Notes: generated by a model from the sequence alone, not told the origin. Shown: positions 42,289 through 51,716, counted from the stretch's first letter. The stretch is 64,000 bases of DNA from Thermocrispum agreste DSM 44070 (GCF_000427905.1 NZ_KE386604.1:248001-312000); one strand, 5' to 3'. Numbers and translations: made by a program.

Positions 42289-43074
42289 ATGCTCGAACCC
42301 GACGTGATCACCGCGATCGCCGACGAGCTCGCCGAGGCCGACCGGAAGCGGACCGTGGTGCCCCGGATCACCGCCCGCTACCCGCAGGCCGACGTCGAGG
42401 ACGCCTACGCCATCCAACGCACCTGGCGGGACCGCCAGCTCGCCGCCGGGCGGCGGCTGGCCGGCCGGAAGATCGGGCTGACGTCGAAGGCGATGCAGTC
42501 GGCGACCGGTATCAGCGAGCCGGACTACGGGGTCGTCCTCGCCGACACCGTGTGGACCAGCGGGTCGACGATCCCGTTCGACGCGTTCTCCAACGTGCGC
42601 ATCGAGGTCGAGTTGGCGTTCGTGCTCTCCGCCCCGCTGGAGGGTCCCGGGCGTACCGTGATCGACGTGCTGCGCGCCACCGAGTACGTGATCCCGGCGC
42701 TCGAAGTGCTGAACTCCCACATCGAGCTGGAGGGCCGCACGATCGTCGACACCATCGCGGACAACGCCGCCTACGGCGCGATGGTGATCGGCGGCAACCC
42801 GACCCGGCCGGAGGACGTCGACCTGCGCTGGGTCTCGGCGTTGCTGTACCGGAACGAGACGATCGAGGAGACCGGTGTGGCGGCCGGGGTGCTCAACCAT
42901 CCCGCGACCGGGGTGGCGTGGCTGGCGGACAAGCTGTCCCAGCACGGTGACCGGCTCGAGGCGGGGGAGATCATCCTCGCGGGCTCCTTCACCCGCCCGA
43001 TGTGGGTCGAGCGCGGTGACAGCGTGCTGTGCGACTACGGACCGATGGGGACGATCACGTGTCGCTTCCAATGA
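42289..43074 (+). CDS. hpaH: 2-Oxohept-4-ene-1,7-dioate hydratase
   Basis: A 261-residue hydratase of the HpaH/HpcG/MhpD group. GRKIGLTSKAMQ, EVELAFVL with the metal-binding glutamates and NSHIELEGRTIVDTIADN are recognisable. It adds water to the oxo-heptenedioate produced by the decarboxylase/isomerase, giving the substrate for HpaI. Its stop overlaps the HpaI ATG by 4 bases. Confidence 0.92.
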   Translation: MLEPDVITAIADELAEADRKRTVVPRITARYPQADVEDAYAIQRTWRDRQLAAGRRLAGRKIGLTSKAMQSATGISEPDYGVVLADTVWTSGSTIPFDAFSNVRIEVELAFVLSAPLEGPGRTVIDVLRATEYVIPALEVLNSHIELEGRTIVDTIADNAAYGAMVIGGNPTRPEDVDLRWVSALLYRNETIEETGVAAGVLNHPATGVAWLADKLSQHGDRLEAGEIILAGSFTRPMWVERGDSVLCDYGPMGTITCRFQ

Positions 43075-43826
43075 CCTTCCGTGATGCGCTGGCAGCCGCC
43101 GACCGGCCGCTGGCCGGCATGTGGTGCTGCACCGGCAGCCCGCTGGTCGCCGAGATCTGCGCGGGCTCCGGGCTGGACTGGCTGTTGATCGACGGCGAGC
43201 ACGGGCCGAACGATCTGACCACGATCCTCACCCAGCTGCAGGCCGCGGCCGCCTACCCGGTGACCACGGTCGTCCGGGTGCCGAGCAACGACGCAGTGAT
43301 CATCAAGCAGGTGCTCGACCTGGGCGCGCAGAACATCCTGGTACCCATGGTCGCCTCGGCCGAGGAAGCCCGTGCCGCGGTCGCGGCGATGCGCTACCCG
43401 CCGGGCGGAATCCGTGGCGTCGGGTCGGCGCTCGCCCGTTCGGCCCGGTGGAACCGGGTGGACGGCTACCTGGCAGATGGCGACCGGCACGTCAGCTTGT
43501 TCGTCCAGGTGGAGAGCGGTGCCGCGGTCGAGGCGGCCGGCGAGATCGCCGCGGTCGACGGAGTCGACGGGGTCTTCGTCGGCCCGTCCGACCTGGCCGC
43601 CTCGATGGGGCTGCTCGGGCAGCAGACCCACCCGGACGTCGTGGCCGCCGTGCTGCGCACGTTTGAGGCGGTGCGGGCGCGGGGGAAGCCTGTGGGGGTG
43701 AACGCGTTCGACCCCGAGTTCGCGCAGCGGTACCTGGACGCCGGGGCGTCGTTCGTCGCCGTCGGCGCCGACGTCACGCTGCTCGCCAGGGGCAGTGAGG
43801 CGCTTGCCGCGCGCTACATCCGTTGA
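43071..43826 (+). CDS. hpaI: 4-Hydroxy-2-oxoheptane-1,7-dioate aldolase
   Basis: A 251-residue class II pyruvate aldolase of the HpcH/HpaI family. LLIDGEHGPND, the metal-binding Glu in VQVESG, PPGGIRGVGSALARSARWN and FVGPSDLAASMG match E. coli HpaI closely. It splits the hydrated C7 acid into pyruvate and succinate semialdehyde. ATG at 43071 overlaps the HpaH stop (ATGA); an in-frame GTG at 43059 with GGGGA ahead would add four residues and is a real alternative. Confidence 0.93.
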   Translation: MTFRDALAAADRPLAGMWCCTGSPLVAEICAGSGLDWLLIDGEHGPNDLTTILTQLQAAAAYPVTTVVRVPSNDAVIIKQVLDLGAQNILVPMVASAEEARAAVAAMRYPPGGIRGVGSALARSARWNRVDGYLADGDRHVSLFVQVESGAAVEAAGEIAAVDGVDGVFVGPSDLAASMGLLGQQTHPDVVAAVLRTFEAVRARGKPVGVNAFDPEFAQRYLDAGASFVAVGADVTLLARGSEALAARYIR

Positions 43827-43887
43827 GCTGCCCCATCCCCAGACCGATGCGACCGGTCCGCGGGGCGGGCCGGAGAGGACGGGAACG

Positions 43888-45360
43888 ATGACCGACGAGC
43901 GAGAGAAGCAGCTGCTGGCCGGCGTGCCGGACGGACTGTTCATCGGTGGCCAGTGGCGCCCGGCCGAGGGCGGCCGCACGTTGCCGGTGCACGACCCGGC
44001 CACCGGCGAGGTCGTCAAGGAGATCGCGGACGCGTCCGTCGCCGACGGCAAAGCCGCGCTGGACGCCGCCTGCGAGGCGTTCGACGACTGGGCGGCGACG
44101 CCGGCGCGGGAGCGGGCGGAGCTGCTGCGCCGGACGTTCGAGCTGGTGCGGGAGCGGGCCGAAGACCTCGCGCTGCTGATGACCATCGAGATGGGCAAGC
44201 CGCTGGCGGAGTCGCGCGGCGAGGTCACCTACGGCAACGAGTTCGTGCGTTGGTTCAGCGAGGTGGCCGCGCACGTGCAAGGCCGGTACGGGGCCAACCC
44301 GGAGAACACCGGCCGGATGATCGTCTCGCAGCATCCGGTCGGGCCGTGCTACCTGATCACGCCGTGGAACTTCCCGCTCGCCATGGCGACGCGGAAGATC
44401 GCCCCGGCGCTGGCGGCAGGCTGCACGGTCGTGATCAAGCCCGCCGCGCTGACCCCGCTGACGACGTCGGCCTTCGTGCAGATCCTGGTCGAGGCCGGGC
44501 TGCCGCCCGGGGTGGTCAACGTCATCAACACCTCCGACTCCGGCGGGGTGTCCGAACCGATCATCACCGACCCGCGGCTGCGCAAGCTGTCGTTCACCGG
44601 GTCCACGCAGGTCGGGCAGATCCTGCTGCGGCAGGCGTCGGAGCGGGTGCTGCGCACCTCGATGGAGCTGGGCGGCAACGCGCCGTTCATCGTCTTCGAG
44701 GACGCCGATGTGGACAAGGCAGTCGAGGGTGCGCTGCTGGCGAAGTTCCGCAACATCGGGCAGGCCTGCACCGCGGCCAACCGGTTCCTCGTGCACGCCG
44801 ACGTGGCGGAGGAGTTCACCCGCCGGATCGTCGAGCGGGTGAAGTCGTTCAAGGTCGGCCGCGGCACCGAGGAGGGCGTGACGATCGGCCCGCTGATCGA
44901 CGACCGTGCGGTGGCGAAGGTCGAAGCGCTGGTCAAGGACGCCGTCGCGCGAGGCGCGAAGGTGCACACCGGCGGGCAGCGGCTGGACCGGCCGGGCTCG
45001 TTCTACGCGGCCACCGTGCTGAGCGACGTGCAGCCGGGCAGCGACATCCTGCGCGAGGAGATCTTCGGCCCGGTGCTGCCGATCGCCACGTTCGGCGACG
45101 AGGACGAGGCGGTGCGGCTGGCCAACGACACCGACTTCGGCCTGGTCTCCTACGTCTACACGGAGAACCTGGCCCGCGGGCAGCGCATGATCGAGCGGCT
45201 GCAGAGCGGGATGATGGGCCTGAACATGGGCGTGGTGTCCAACGCGGCGGCGCCGTTCGGTGGCTGGAAGCTGTCCGGGCTGGGCCGGGAGGGCGGCGCC
45301 GAGGGCATCAACGAGTACTTGCAGACCAAATACACGTTGACGCCCAACCCGTTCGCCTGA
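43888..45360 (+). CDS. gabD: Succinate-semialdehyde dehydrogenase
   Basis: A 490-residue aldehyde dehydrogenase with ITPWNFPLAMATRKIAPALAAG, ELGGNAPFIVFEDAD and the nucleophile in NIGQACTAANRF. This is the GabD-type pattern. It would convert the succinate semialdehyde released by HpaI to succinate, closing the pathway into the citric-acid cycle. ATG at 43888. It is the last gene of the operon, and a perfect hairpin follows about 250 bases later. Confidence 0.9.
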   Translation: MTDEREKQLLAGVPDGLFIGGQWRPAEGGRTLPVHDPATGEVVKEIADASVADGKAALDAACEAFDDWAATPARERAELLRRTFELVRERAEDLALLMTIEMGKPLAESRGEVTYGNEFVRWFSEVAAHVQGRYGANPENTGRMIVSQHPVGPCYLITPWNFPLAMATRKIAPALAAGCTVVIKPAALTPLTTSAFVQILVEAGLPPGVVNVINTSDSGGVSEPIITDPRLRKLSFTGSTQVGQILLRQASERVLRTSMELGGNAPFIVFEDADVDKAVEGALLAKFRNIGQACTAANRFLVHADVAEEFTRRIVERVKSFKVGRGTEEGVTIGPLIDDRAVAKVEALVKDAVARGAKVHTGGQRLDRPGSFYAATVLSDVQPGSDILREEIFGPVLPIATFGDEDEAVRLANDTDFGLVSYVYTENLARGQRMIERLQSGMMGLNMGVVSNAAAPFGGWKLSGLGREGGAEGINEYLQTKYTLTPNPFA

Positions 45361-45613
45361 TTGGTTGGGTGGCCGAGGGCGGGCCTGCGACGCCCACTGC
45401 GCATGGCCCGCCCGACCTGCCCTGCGTTCCGGTCTCCCTGGTGTCCTGGTGGCCCGGGCAGTGACCGGTCATCCCGGGGCCGCCGGGCTCACTCGCCAGG
45501 GCGGCTCGGTGCCAGGACGGGCTGGCGCAGTTCGAACCGGCTTGAGCTGCGCTGTTCGCTGCGCGTGGCCCTGTCCGGCCTGCCCGCGTCCTGGTGACTT
45601 CGCCGGTGGCCAG

Positions 45614-45641
45614 GGGCCTGCGGCCGGCGGACCGCAGGCCC
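45614..45641. terminator. Hairpin between convergent gabD and acyl-CoA ligase genes
   Basis: Perfect arms GGGCCTGCGG (45614-45623) and CCGCAGGCCC (45632-45641), 8-base loop, directly before the ligase stop. The rest of 45361-45654 holds no gene. Confidence 0.75.
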
Positions 45642-45654
45642 GAGCCTGTCCGGC

Positions 45655-47181
45655 TCAGATCGTGCGGCCCACCCCGCGCCAGTACGGCTCCCGCAGCTGC
45701 CGCTTGAGGATCTTGCCCGACTCCAGGCGCGGGATCTCGCGAAACTCCACGACCTTGGGCGCGTTGTAGGAAGCCATGCGCGCACGCACGTAAGCCCGGA
45801 CCTCGTCGGCGGTGACCGGCGTCGTGCCGTCCAGCTCGACCGCCGCCGCGACCGACTCGCCGTACTCGTCGTCCGGGATGCCGAACACCGCGACGTCGCG
45901 GACGCCGGGCATGGTGAGCAAGCATTCCTCGATCTGCGGCGGGTAGATGTTCACCCCGCCCGAGATGATCATGTCCTTCTTGCGGTCGTTGAGATACAGG
46001 AACCCGTCCTCGTCGACGTAGCCGACGTCGCCCGCGGTCAGGAACCCGTCACGTTCGATCCTGCGACGGTCCTCCGGGTTGTTGGTGTACTCGAAGTCCG
46101 GCTGCTCGGCGATCCTGGTGTAGATCTCACCCGGCACACCGGGCGGGACCTCGTTGCCCTCATCGTCCAGGATCCGCAGTTCCACGCCGGGCAGCGGCTT
46201 GCCGACGGTGCCCTCGTGCGCCAGCCACTCCGCACTGTCCGCCCCGGTGACCAGGCCGATTTCCAGGCTGCCGTACATCTCGTAGAACACCGGGCCCCAC
46301 CAGTCGATCATCGCCCGCTTCACGTGCCGGGGACAGGGTGCCGCTCCCTGGGTCACGTGCTGCAGCGAGGACACGTCGTACCGGTTGCGCACCTCCTCCG
46401 GCAGCTGCAGCAGGCGGTTGAACATGATCGGCACCAGCATCAGGTGCGTGATCCGGTACTTCTCGATGGTGGCCAGCAGGCCCTCCGGGTCGAACTTGGG
46501 CGCGAGCACGACGAACCCCTTGCTCCGGACCCAGCCGTTGGCCCAGTTCAGTGGTGCGCCGTGATACATCGGGCCGGTGACCACCGCCCGGACGCCCGGC
46601 CGGAAACCGCAGAACTTGGCCAGCTCGGTGTGATACCGGGTGGGCCGGGTGACCGGATCGCGGCGCACGCCCTTGGGCTTGCCGGTCGTGCCCGAGGTGT
46701 AGAGCATCGCGGAGGGGGCGGGTTCCGGCGGGTCGGTGCGCGGCTCGAAACCGGCGATCCACCCGTTCCACTCCGTCGCACCCTCCGGGACCTCGCGCTG
46801 GTCGCTCGGGATCCGGTACGCATCACCGATGTCCGCCGGGGTCGGGACGACGCGCACCGCGACGTGCGGCGGGAGCAGATCGAGCAGCGGCCGGACCAAG
46901 TCGGCGTGGCCGACGAGCACCTTGGCGCGCGCGTCCAGCACGATGTCGGCCACTTCCTCCGGCTTCAGATGCCAGTTCACCGGCGCCGCGGAAACACCGA
47001 GTATGTTGGCGCCCGCCATTGCCTCAAAGAACGGAATGTCGTTGCGCATCAGCAACGCCACGGAATCGCCACGTGTCACCCCGAGGGATGCCAACGCGCT
47101 CGCGGCCCGCTTGCTGCGCACGTCCAAGTCGTGCGACGAGACGAATTCGTCGCCCCGCAGAATGCCTGGTTCGTCGATCAC
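45655..47181 (-). CDS. Acyl-CoA synthetase (AMP-dependent, FadD-like)
   Basis: A 508-residue adenylate-forming ligase. The P-loop is MLYTSGTTGKPKGVRR, the A5 motif YEMYGSLEIG, then LTAGDVGYVDEDGFLYLNDRKKDMI and the catalytic Lys in ESGKILKRQL. It activates a carboxylic acid to its CoA ester through an acyl-AMP. GTG at 47181 follows GGAGG. The opening strand is shorter than in long-chain ligases, as in bile-acid or cyclic-acid CoA ligases. It is co-transcribed with the SDR 49 bases upstream, probably under the TetR regulator. Confidence 0.9.
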   Translation of the reverse strand: MIDEPGILRGDEFVSSHDLDVRSKRAASALASLGVTRGDSVALLMRNDIPFFEAMAGANILGVSAAPVNWHLKPEEVADIVLDARAKVLVGHADLVRPLLDLLPPHVAVRVVPTPADIGDAYRIPSDQREVPEGATEWNGWIAGFEPRTDPPEPAPSAMLYTSGTTGKPKGVRRDPVTRPTRYHTELAKFCGFRPGVRAVVTGPMYHGAPLNWANGWVRSKGFVVLAPKFDPEGLLATIEKYRITHLMLVPIMFNRLLQLPEEVRNRYDVSSLQHVTQGAAPCPRHVKRAMIDWWGPVFYEMYGSLEIGLVTGADSAEWLAHEGTVGKPLPGVELRILDDEGNEVPPGVPGEIYTRIAEQPDFEYTNNPEDRRRIERDGFLTAGDVGYVDEDGFLYLNDRKKDMIISGGVNIYPPQIEECLLTMPGVRDVAVFGIPDDEYGESVAAAVELDGTTPVTADEVRAYVRARMASYNAPKVVEFREIPRLESGKILKRQLREPYWRGVGRTI

Positions 47182-47230
47182 GTACGCCTCCGCGCTGGAA
47201 GAACTGAGAAAGCCGAGAAAGAAACGCTGA

Positions 47231-48043
47231 CTAGTGCTTGCTGACCGGTTCCAGGGCTTCGAGCAGCATGCGATGCCGCTGTTCCAGGTACGGGCCGATC
47301 ATGTCGTCGGTGTAGATGTAGAGCCGGTTCTCCTTGATCGCCTCGAGCACCATGATTCCCACGTCGTCGGGGGAAACCCCGTTGGCCAGCGCGGACGAAT
47401 GCGGGTGGTCGTCCCTTTTCCGCCCACCGGAGCGTGGGCTCAATGCTTGGGAGTGGGCGAAGATGTCGGTGTCGACGTAGCCGGGGCACAAGACGCTGAC
47501 CCCGATGTCGTGCTTGGCCAGGCCGTGCCGCAGCGCCTCGGACATGCCTACGACGGCGAATTTCGTCGCCGTGTACATCACGCCCGCGCCGATGACCACC
47601 AGGCCGGCACCGGATGCGGTGTTCACGATGTGGCTGTCGCCGCCGCGGGCGAGCATGCGCGGCATGAAGGTCTGGATGCCGTTGACGACGCCGAACAGGT
47701 TGACCCCGACCATCCAGTCCCAGGTCTCGTAGGTCATCTCGGTCGTCGGCTCGCCGCCTGCCACCCCGGCGTTGTTGAACAGCAGCGACACCGCCCCGAG
47801 TTTCGTCTCCACCTCGTCGGCCACTTCGCGGTAGCGATCACGGTCGCGCACGTCGAGCACGTGTGCCTCGACGGCGGTGAGCTCGCTCAGCTCGGCCTTG
47901 GCCGCATCGAGGCCCGCCTGGTCGACGTCGACCAGCGCCAGCCGGGCGCCTTCCTTGGCCAGCGCGCGAGCGATGCCGAGGCCGATGCCCGCGGCGCCAC
48001 CGGTGATGAATGCCGTCCGACCGTCGAATTGCTGAATCGCCAC
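47231..48043 (-). CDS. Short-chain dehydrogenase/reductase
   Basis: A 270-residue classical SDR. GTG at 48043 has GAGAGGA about 6 bases upstream. TGGAAGIGLG, NNAGVAGG, the catalytic Ser in NTASGAG and YTATKFAV are intact. The C-terminal part (SPRSGGRKRDDHPHS then RLYIYTDDMIGPYLEQRH) matches the group of SDRs with a variable substrate lid and a histidine-rich tail. Likely an NAD(P) alcohol dehydrogenase acting with the downstream ligase. Its promoter carries a near-consensus -35/-10 overlapped by an operator. Confidence 0.88.
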   Translation of the reverse strand: MAIQQFDGRTAFITGGAAGIGLGIARALAKEGARLALVDVDQAGLDAAKAELSELTAVEAHVLDVRDRDRYREVADEVETKLGAVSLLFNNAGVAGGEPTTEMTYETWDWMVGVNLFGVVNGIQTFMPRMLARGGDSHIVNTASGAGLVVIGAGVMYTATKFAVVGMSEALRHGLAKHDIGVSVLCPGYVDTDIFAHSQALSPRSGGRKRDDHPHSSALANGVSPDDVGIMVLEAIKENRLYIYTDDMIGPYLEQRHRMLLEALEPVSKH

Positions 48044-48082
48044 GCTCGATCCTCTCTTCGCCCGGATGTCGCCCCCGCACCG

Positions 48083-48121
48083 AATCTAGACGCGCAATCT
48101 AGCCTATGTCAATCAACATAG
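48083..48121 (-). promoter_or_regulatory. SDR-ligase promoter with overlapping operator CTATGT-6-ACATAG
   Basis: On the minus strand TTGACA (48107-48112) and TAGATT (48083-48088) are separated by 18 bases. A perfect inverted repeat CTATGT/ACATAG with a 6-base spacer (48104-48121) covers the -35. The same operator occurs at the ABC-transporter promoter (51915-51930). Repression by the nearby TetR protein is inferred. Confidence 0.65.
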
Positions 48122-48302
48122 TGACATCACGGTCCAGTGCACGTAATGCGACGGCGGCCGGTGCTGGCGGGCCCGAGGCATTGGGATCACTGCGCGCGCA
48201 CGTGCGCAAAATGATCACTGCGCGCAGAGCGCCTCGACCGGCGAATACGCCATGACAGATGACGCGGACACGGTCGGAACCTGGTGCGATGGCGCGCCGG
48301 GG

Positions 48303-48890
48303 CTATTTGTTGTTGATCATGTTTTCGACCAGTTTCTCCAGCCAGTCCATGGCCGCGTCGAGGTCGAAACCGGGGTCGAGCTGCCGCTGCAGGCCGAGGC
48401 CGAAGATGGCGCCGTTGACCACGGCCGCGATGTGATACGTCGACTCGTCGCCCTGGTCGGCGCCCGCCGAGGCGAGGATGTTCGCCGCCGCTTTCCGGCG
48501 GTTGGCGAAGAACTGCACGTAGTGCTCGTGGATCGTGCCGTCCTTCGACATCGCCTCGCTCAGCAGCGTGTAAAGCATGGCGGCGGCGGGGGTGTGCAGC
48601 CACTCCTTGACGCGATCGAAGAGCTCCCGCACGCCTTCCGGTCCTGGATTGGTGATCGTTCCGGCGTGGATGAACTTGTCGATCGCGCGCTCGACGACGG
48701 CGACGAGCAAGCCTTCCTTGTTGTCGAAGTGCCACGGGATGGAACCCCGGCTGATGCCGGACAACTCCGCGATGTCGACGAACGAGGTGCGCGCGAACCC
48801 CTTCTTGGCGAACAGGGTTTCGGCAGCGTCCAGGATGCGGCGGCGGCTCTCCTCGCCGATCTCGTCCATCCGGCTCTTGCGCCTGCTCAT
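48303..48890 (-). CDS. TetR-family transcriptional regulator
   Basis: A 195-residue TetR repressor. The helix-turn-helix (about 12-60) contains ESRRRILDAAETLFAKKGFARTSF and ISRGSIPWHFDNKEGLL; the C-terminal ligand domain is divergent as usual. ATG at 48890 lies 8 bases after GGGAGG. It is the last gene of the peptide-type ABC operon, 32 bases after the ATPase gene. Two matching palindromes (48104-48121 and 51915-51930) at the promoters on either side make it a likely regulator of the transporter and SDR-ligase genes. Confidence 0.9.
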   Translation of the reverse strand: MSRRKSRMDEIGEESRRRILDAAETLFAKKGFARTSFVDIAELSGISRGSIPWHFDNKEGLLVAVVERAIDKFIHAGTITNPGPEGVRELFDRVKEWLHTPAAAMLYTLLSEAMSKDGTIHEHYVQFFANRRKAAANILASAGADQGDESTYHIAAVVNGAIFGLGLQRQLDPGFDLDAAMDWLEKLVENMINNK

Positions 48891-48922
48891 CTCACCATCC
48901 TCCCGACCGGGCTGGACATACT

Positions 48923-49897
48923 CTATGCCTGGTGGCACCGGCTCTGCCGGCCGGCTCGGTTCCCGGGGATCTCGCCGTCCAGGCAGCGTGCCTCGGCGAA
49001 GGCGCAGCGATCGTGGAAGCGGCATCCGGCGGGGAAGGCGCCCGCCGGTGGCACTCGGCCGGGAATGATCGGCAGGGCGGTCAGCCGTCTGCCTGCCTGC
49101 GGCACCGAGGACAGCAGGGCCCTGGTGTAGGGGTGCGCGGGGTTGGCGAAGAGTTCTTCGGTGGGCGCCTGCTCGACCGTCTGGCCGGCGTACATCACCA
49201 CGACGCGATCGGCGATGCCGGCGACCACGCCGAGGTCGTGGGTCACCAGCAGCATGCCCATCCCGGTGCGTTGCTGCAGGTCGGCCAGCAGTTCCAGGAT
49301 CTCCGCCTGGACGGTGACGTCGAGCGCGGTGGTCGGCTCGTCCGCGATGAGCAACCGCGGTTCGCAGGCGATGGCGGCGGCGATCAACGCCCGCTGCTGC
49401 ATGCCCCCGCTCAGCTCGTACGGGTAGGCTGCGGCCCGGGCCCGGGGGTTGGGAATCCCGACCAGCTCGAGCAACTCGACGGCTCTCTCCAGCGCCACCT
49501 TGCGGGGTTCCCGCAGGTGCAGCCGCCGGGACTCGGCGATCTGCGCGCCGACGGTCATCGTCGGGTCGAGGCTCGACATGGGGTCCTGGAACACCGAACC
49601 GACGACCGACCCGCGCAATGCGTCCATGCGCCGGGCGGTGGCGGCCGTGACGTCCTCCCCGGCGACGGAGATGGTCCCGGACGCGACGACGACCTGTGGG
49701 GGAAGCAGATCGAGAACGGCCAGGGAGGTGATCGACTTGCCGCAACCGGACTCGCCGATCAGGGCGACGGTCTCCCCGGCGCGCACCTGGAAGCTCACGT
49801 CCTCGACCAGGCCGGGCTGGCCGGGAGAGCCCAGCAGGTCCAGGCGCAACGTGTCGACGGACAGCACCGTTTCGTGCCGAGCAGCGGTGGCGTTCAT
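48923..49897 (-). CDS. Peptide/opine-type ABC transporter ATP-binding protein
   Basis: A 324-residue ATPase of the DppD/OppD family. Walker A is GESGCGKS, the signature LSGGMQQR, Walker [13 protein letters not shown], and the C-terminal oligopeptide extension has the cysteine cluster [14 protein letters not shown], which binds an iron-sulphur centre in related proteins. The start ATG overlaps the permease stop by 4 bases. The usual second ATPase (DppF) is missing next to it, so it may homodimerise or use a partner encoded elsewhere. Confidence 0.93.
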   Translation of the reverse strand: MNATAARHETVLSVDTLRLDLLGSPGQPGLVEDVSFQVRAGETVALIGESGCGKSITSLAVLDLLPPQVVVASGTISVAGEDVTAATARRMDALRGSVVGSVFQDPMSSLDPTMTVGAQIAESRRLHLREPRKVALERAVELLELVGIPNPRARAAAYPYELSGGMQQRALIAAAIACEPRLLIADEPTTALDVTVQAEILELLADLQQRTGMGMLLVTHDLGVVAGIADRVVVMYAGQTVEQAPTEELFANPAHPYTRALLSSVPQAGRRLTALPIIPGRVPPAGAFPAGCRFHDRCAFAEARCLDGEIPGNRAGRQSRCHQA

Positions 49898-50778
49898 GAG
49901 TTCTTCCGATCGGCCGTCACGTCGCGCACCACGTCGCCGAGCGTGTTGAGCGCGAGGATGGTCAGGGTCAGGCAGACGCCGGGCGGAACGACCGCGTAGG
50001 GGGCGCGGAACTGCTGGTCGGCGGCGGCTTTGAGCATCGATCCCCAGCTCGCTTCCGGCAGCTGCACGCCGAGCCCGAGGAAGCTCAGGCCCGCCTCCGC
50101 CAGCAGCGCGAAACCCATCATCAGCGTGACCTGCACCAGCAGCGGGGCCAGCACGTTCGGCAGGCAGTGCACCCAGAGGATCCGGCGGGTCGAGCAGCCG
50201 ATGGATTCCGCGGCGTCGATGTAGCCCTCTTCGACCACGGTGAGCGTGGCACCACGGACGATGCGGTACAGACGGGGAGCGAAGACCAGGCCGATGGCGA
50301 TCATGGTCGGTCCGATGCCGGGTCCGAGGACCGCGACGATGGCGATGGCCGCGACGATCGCCGGAATGCTCAGCAGTGCGTCGGCGATGCGCGAGAGCAC
50401 GGCGTCGAATCGCCCACGGAGGTAGCCGGCCAGCAGCCCGGCCGGTAGGCCAAGCAGAACGGCGATGCCCACCGCCACCACCGGCGCGACGACCACGATG
50501 CGGGTGGCGTAGATCAGGCGGCTGAGCACGTCCCGCCCGTAGTCGTCGGTGCCCAGCCAATGCGCGGCGCTCGGACCTTGGAACTGCTCGCTGAGGCTTT
50601 GGGCATAAGGGTCGTACGGGGCGAGGACGGGCGCGAACACCGCCGTGACCACCAGGCCGACGAGAAACGCGAAGCTGACTGCTCCTGCCGGCCTTCGCAG
50701 GATGAGCCGCACGGTGCGGAAGGCGGGCCGCTTTCCCTGGGACGGCACGACCGCGGACGACGCAGCTGACGTGGTCAT
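49894..50778 (-). CDS. ABC transporter permease (DppC-like)
   Basis: A 294-residue inner-membrane permease with an N-terminal cytoplasmic stretch, one leading helix, and a five-helix core containing the ATPase-contact EAA loop (around EGYIDAAESIGCSTRRILWVH). The helix starting VSFAFLVGLVVTAVFAPVLAPYD is typical of DppC/OppC. It pairs with the DppB-like permease, overlapping its stop by 4 bases. Together they would form the importer channel for peptides, opines or related small molecules. Confidence 0.93.
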   Translation of the reverse strand: MTTSAASSAVVPSQGKRPAFRTVRLILRRPAGAVSFAFLVGLVVTAVFAPVLAPYDPYAQSLSEQFQGPSAAHWLGTDDYGRDVLSRLIYATRIVVVAPVVAVGIAVLLGLPAGLLAGYLRGRFDAVLSRIADALLSIPAIVAAIAIVAVLGPGIGPTMIAIGLVFAPRLYRIVRGATLTVVEEGYIDAAESIGCSTRRILWVHCLPNVLAPLLVQVTLMMGFALLAEAGLSFLGLGVQLPEASWGSMLKAAADQQFRAPYAVVPPGVCLTLTILALNTLGDVVRDVTADRKNS

Positions 50779-51716
50779 GAGCGCACCTTCGGGTTGATCC
50801 AGCCGTAGGAGATGTCGACCAGCAGGTTGATGACGATGACGATGAGCGCGACCAGGACAACGTAGGCCTGGATGACCGGGTAGTCCTGGCGGACGACCGA
50901 GGTGATCGCCAGCGTCCCCAATCCGGAGATGCCGAAGACGGCCTCGATGATCACGACACCGCCCAGCAGGGACGCCGACTGCAGCCCGAAGACCGTGACG
51001 ACCGGGATGGCCGAGTTGCGCAGGACGTGCTTGCGGACCAGCCAGCCGCGGCTGGCGCCACGGGCACGGGCGGCCAGGATGTAGGGCCGGGAGAGCACGT
51101 CGACCACACCGCCGCGGGTCTGCCTGGCGACCTCGGCCGTCATGGCCAGGGCCAGGGCGAAGGCGGGCAGGATGACGTGCCGCAGCCAGTCGCCGAATCC
51201 TTGCTCGATGGGCACGTAACCGGTGGCGGGCAGCCAGCCGAGATCGAACGCGAACACCGAGACCAGCAGCAGGCCGACCCAGAAGTTGGGCATTGCGATG
51301 CCCAGGGTGGCCAGCAGCGAGACGCCGCGGTCGGCCCAGCTGTTCTGGCGCAGCCCGGCGACGGTGCCCGCCGTCACGCCGAGCACCGCGGCGATCAGCA
51401 GCGCGACGACGGAGATCGAGATGGTGGCGGGCGCCGCCGCCAGCAGCGAGTCGATCACCGGCCGGTCCGAGTACAGCGATGTGCCGAAGTCGCCTTGCAC
51501 CGCTGCCAGCAGCCAGTTGCCGAACTGCACGACCAGCGGCTCGTTGAGTCCCAGCCGCTCGCGGGCGGCCTCCACCTCGGCCGCCGTCGCGTCGCTGCCC
51601 ACCAATGCCTCCGCGGCATCGCCGGGAGCCGCCTGCATCAGCAGGAAGACGACCACCGCCACCAGGAACAGGGACACGAGCGAGATGCCGAGGCGGCGCA
51701 GGAGGCGGATCACCAT
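50775..51716 (-). CDS. ABC transporter permease (DppB-like)
   Basis: A 313-residue permease of the DppB/OppB family, starting MVIRLLRRLGISLVSLFLVAV, a hydrophobic helix, followed by a periplasmic-type loop and five helices with the EAA-type loop (YILAARARGASRGWLVRKHVLRN). It is the first gene of the operon DppB-DppC-DppD-tetR. No substrate-binding protein gene lies upstream; the leader carries a promoter and two inverted repeats. Confidence 0.93.
   Translation of the reverse strand: MVIRLLRRLGISLVSLFLVAVVVFLLMQAAPGDAAEALVGSDATAAEVEAARERLGLNEPLVVQFGNWLLAAVQGDFGTSLYSDRPVIDSLLAAAPATISISVVALLIAAVLGVTAGTVAGLRQNSWADRGVSLLATLGIAMPNFWVGLLLVSVFAFDLGWLPATGYVPIEQGFGDWLRHVILPAFALALAMTAEVARQTRGGVVDVLSRPYILAARARGASRGWLVRKHVLRNSAIPVVTVFGLQSASLLGGVVIIEAVFGISGLGTLAITSVVRQDYPVIQAYVVLVALIVIVINLLVDISYGWINPKVRS

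Noticed and set aside
49895-50860. Extended frame upstream of the DppD-type ATPase
   Set aside because: It overlaps the DppC gene in another frame. The family-typical start is ATG 49897, overlapping the DppC stop by 4 bases.
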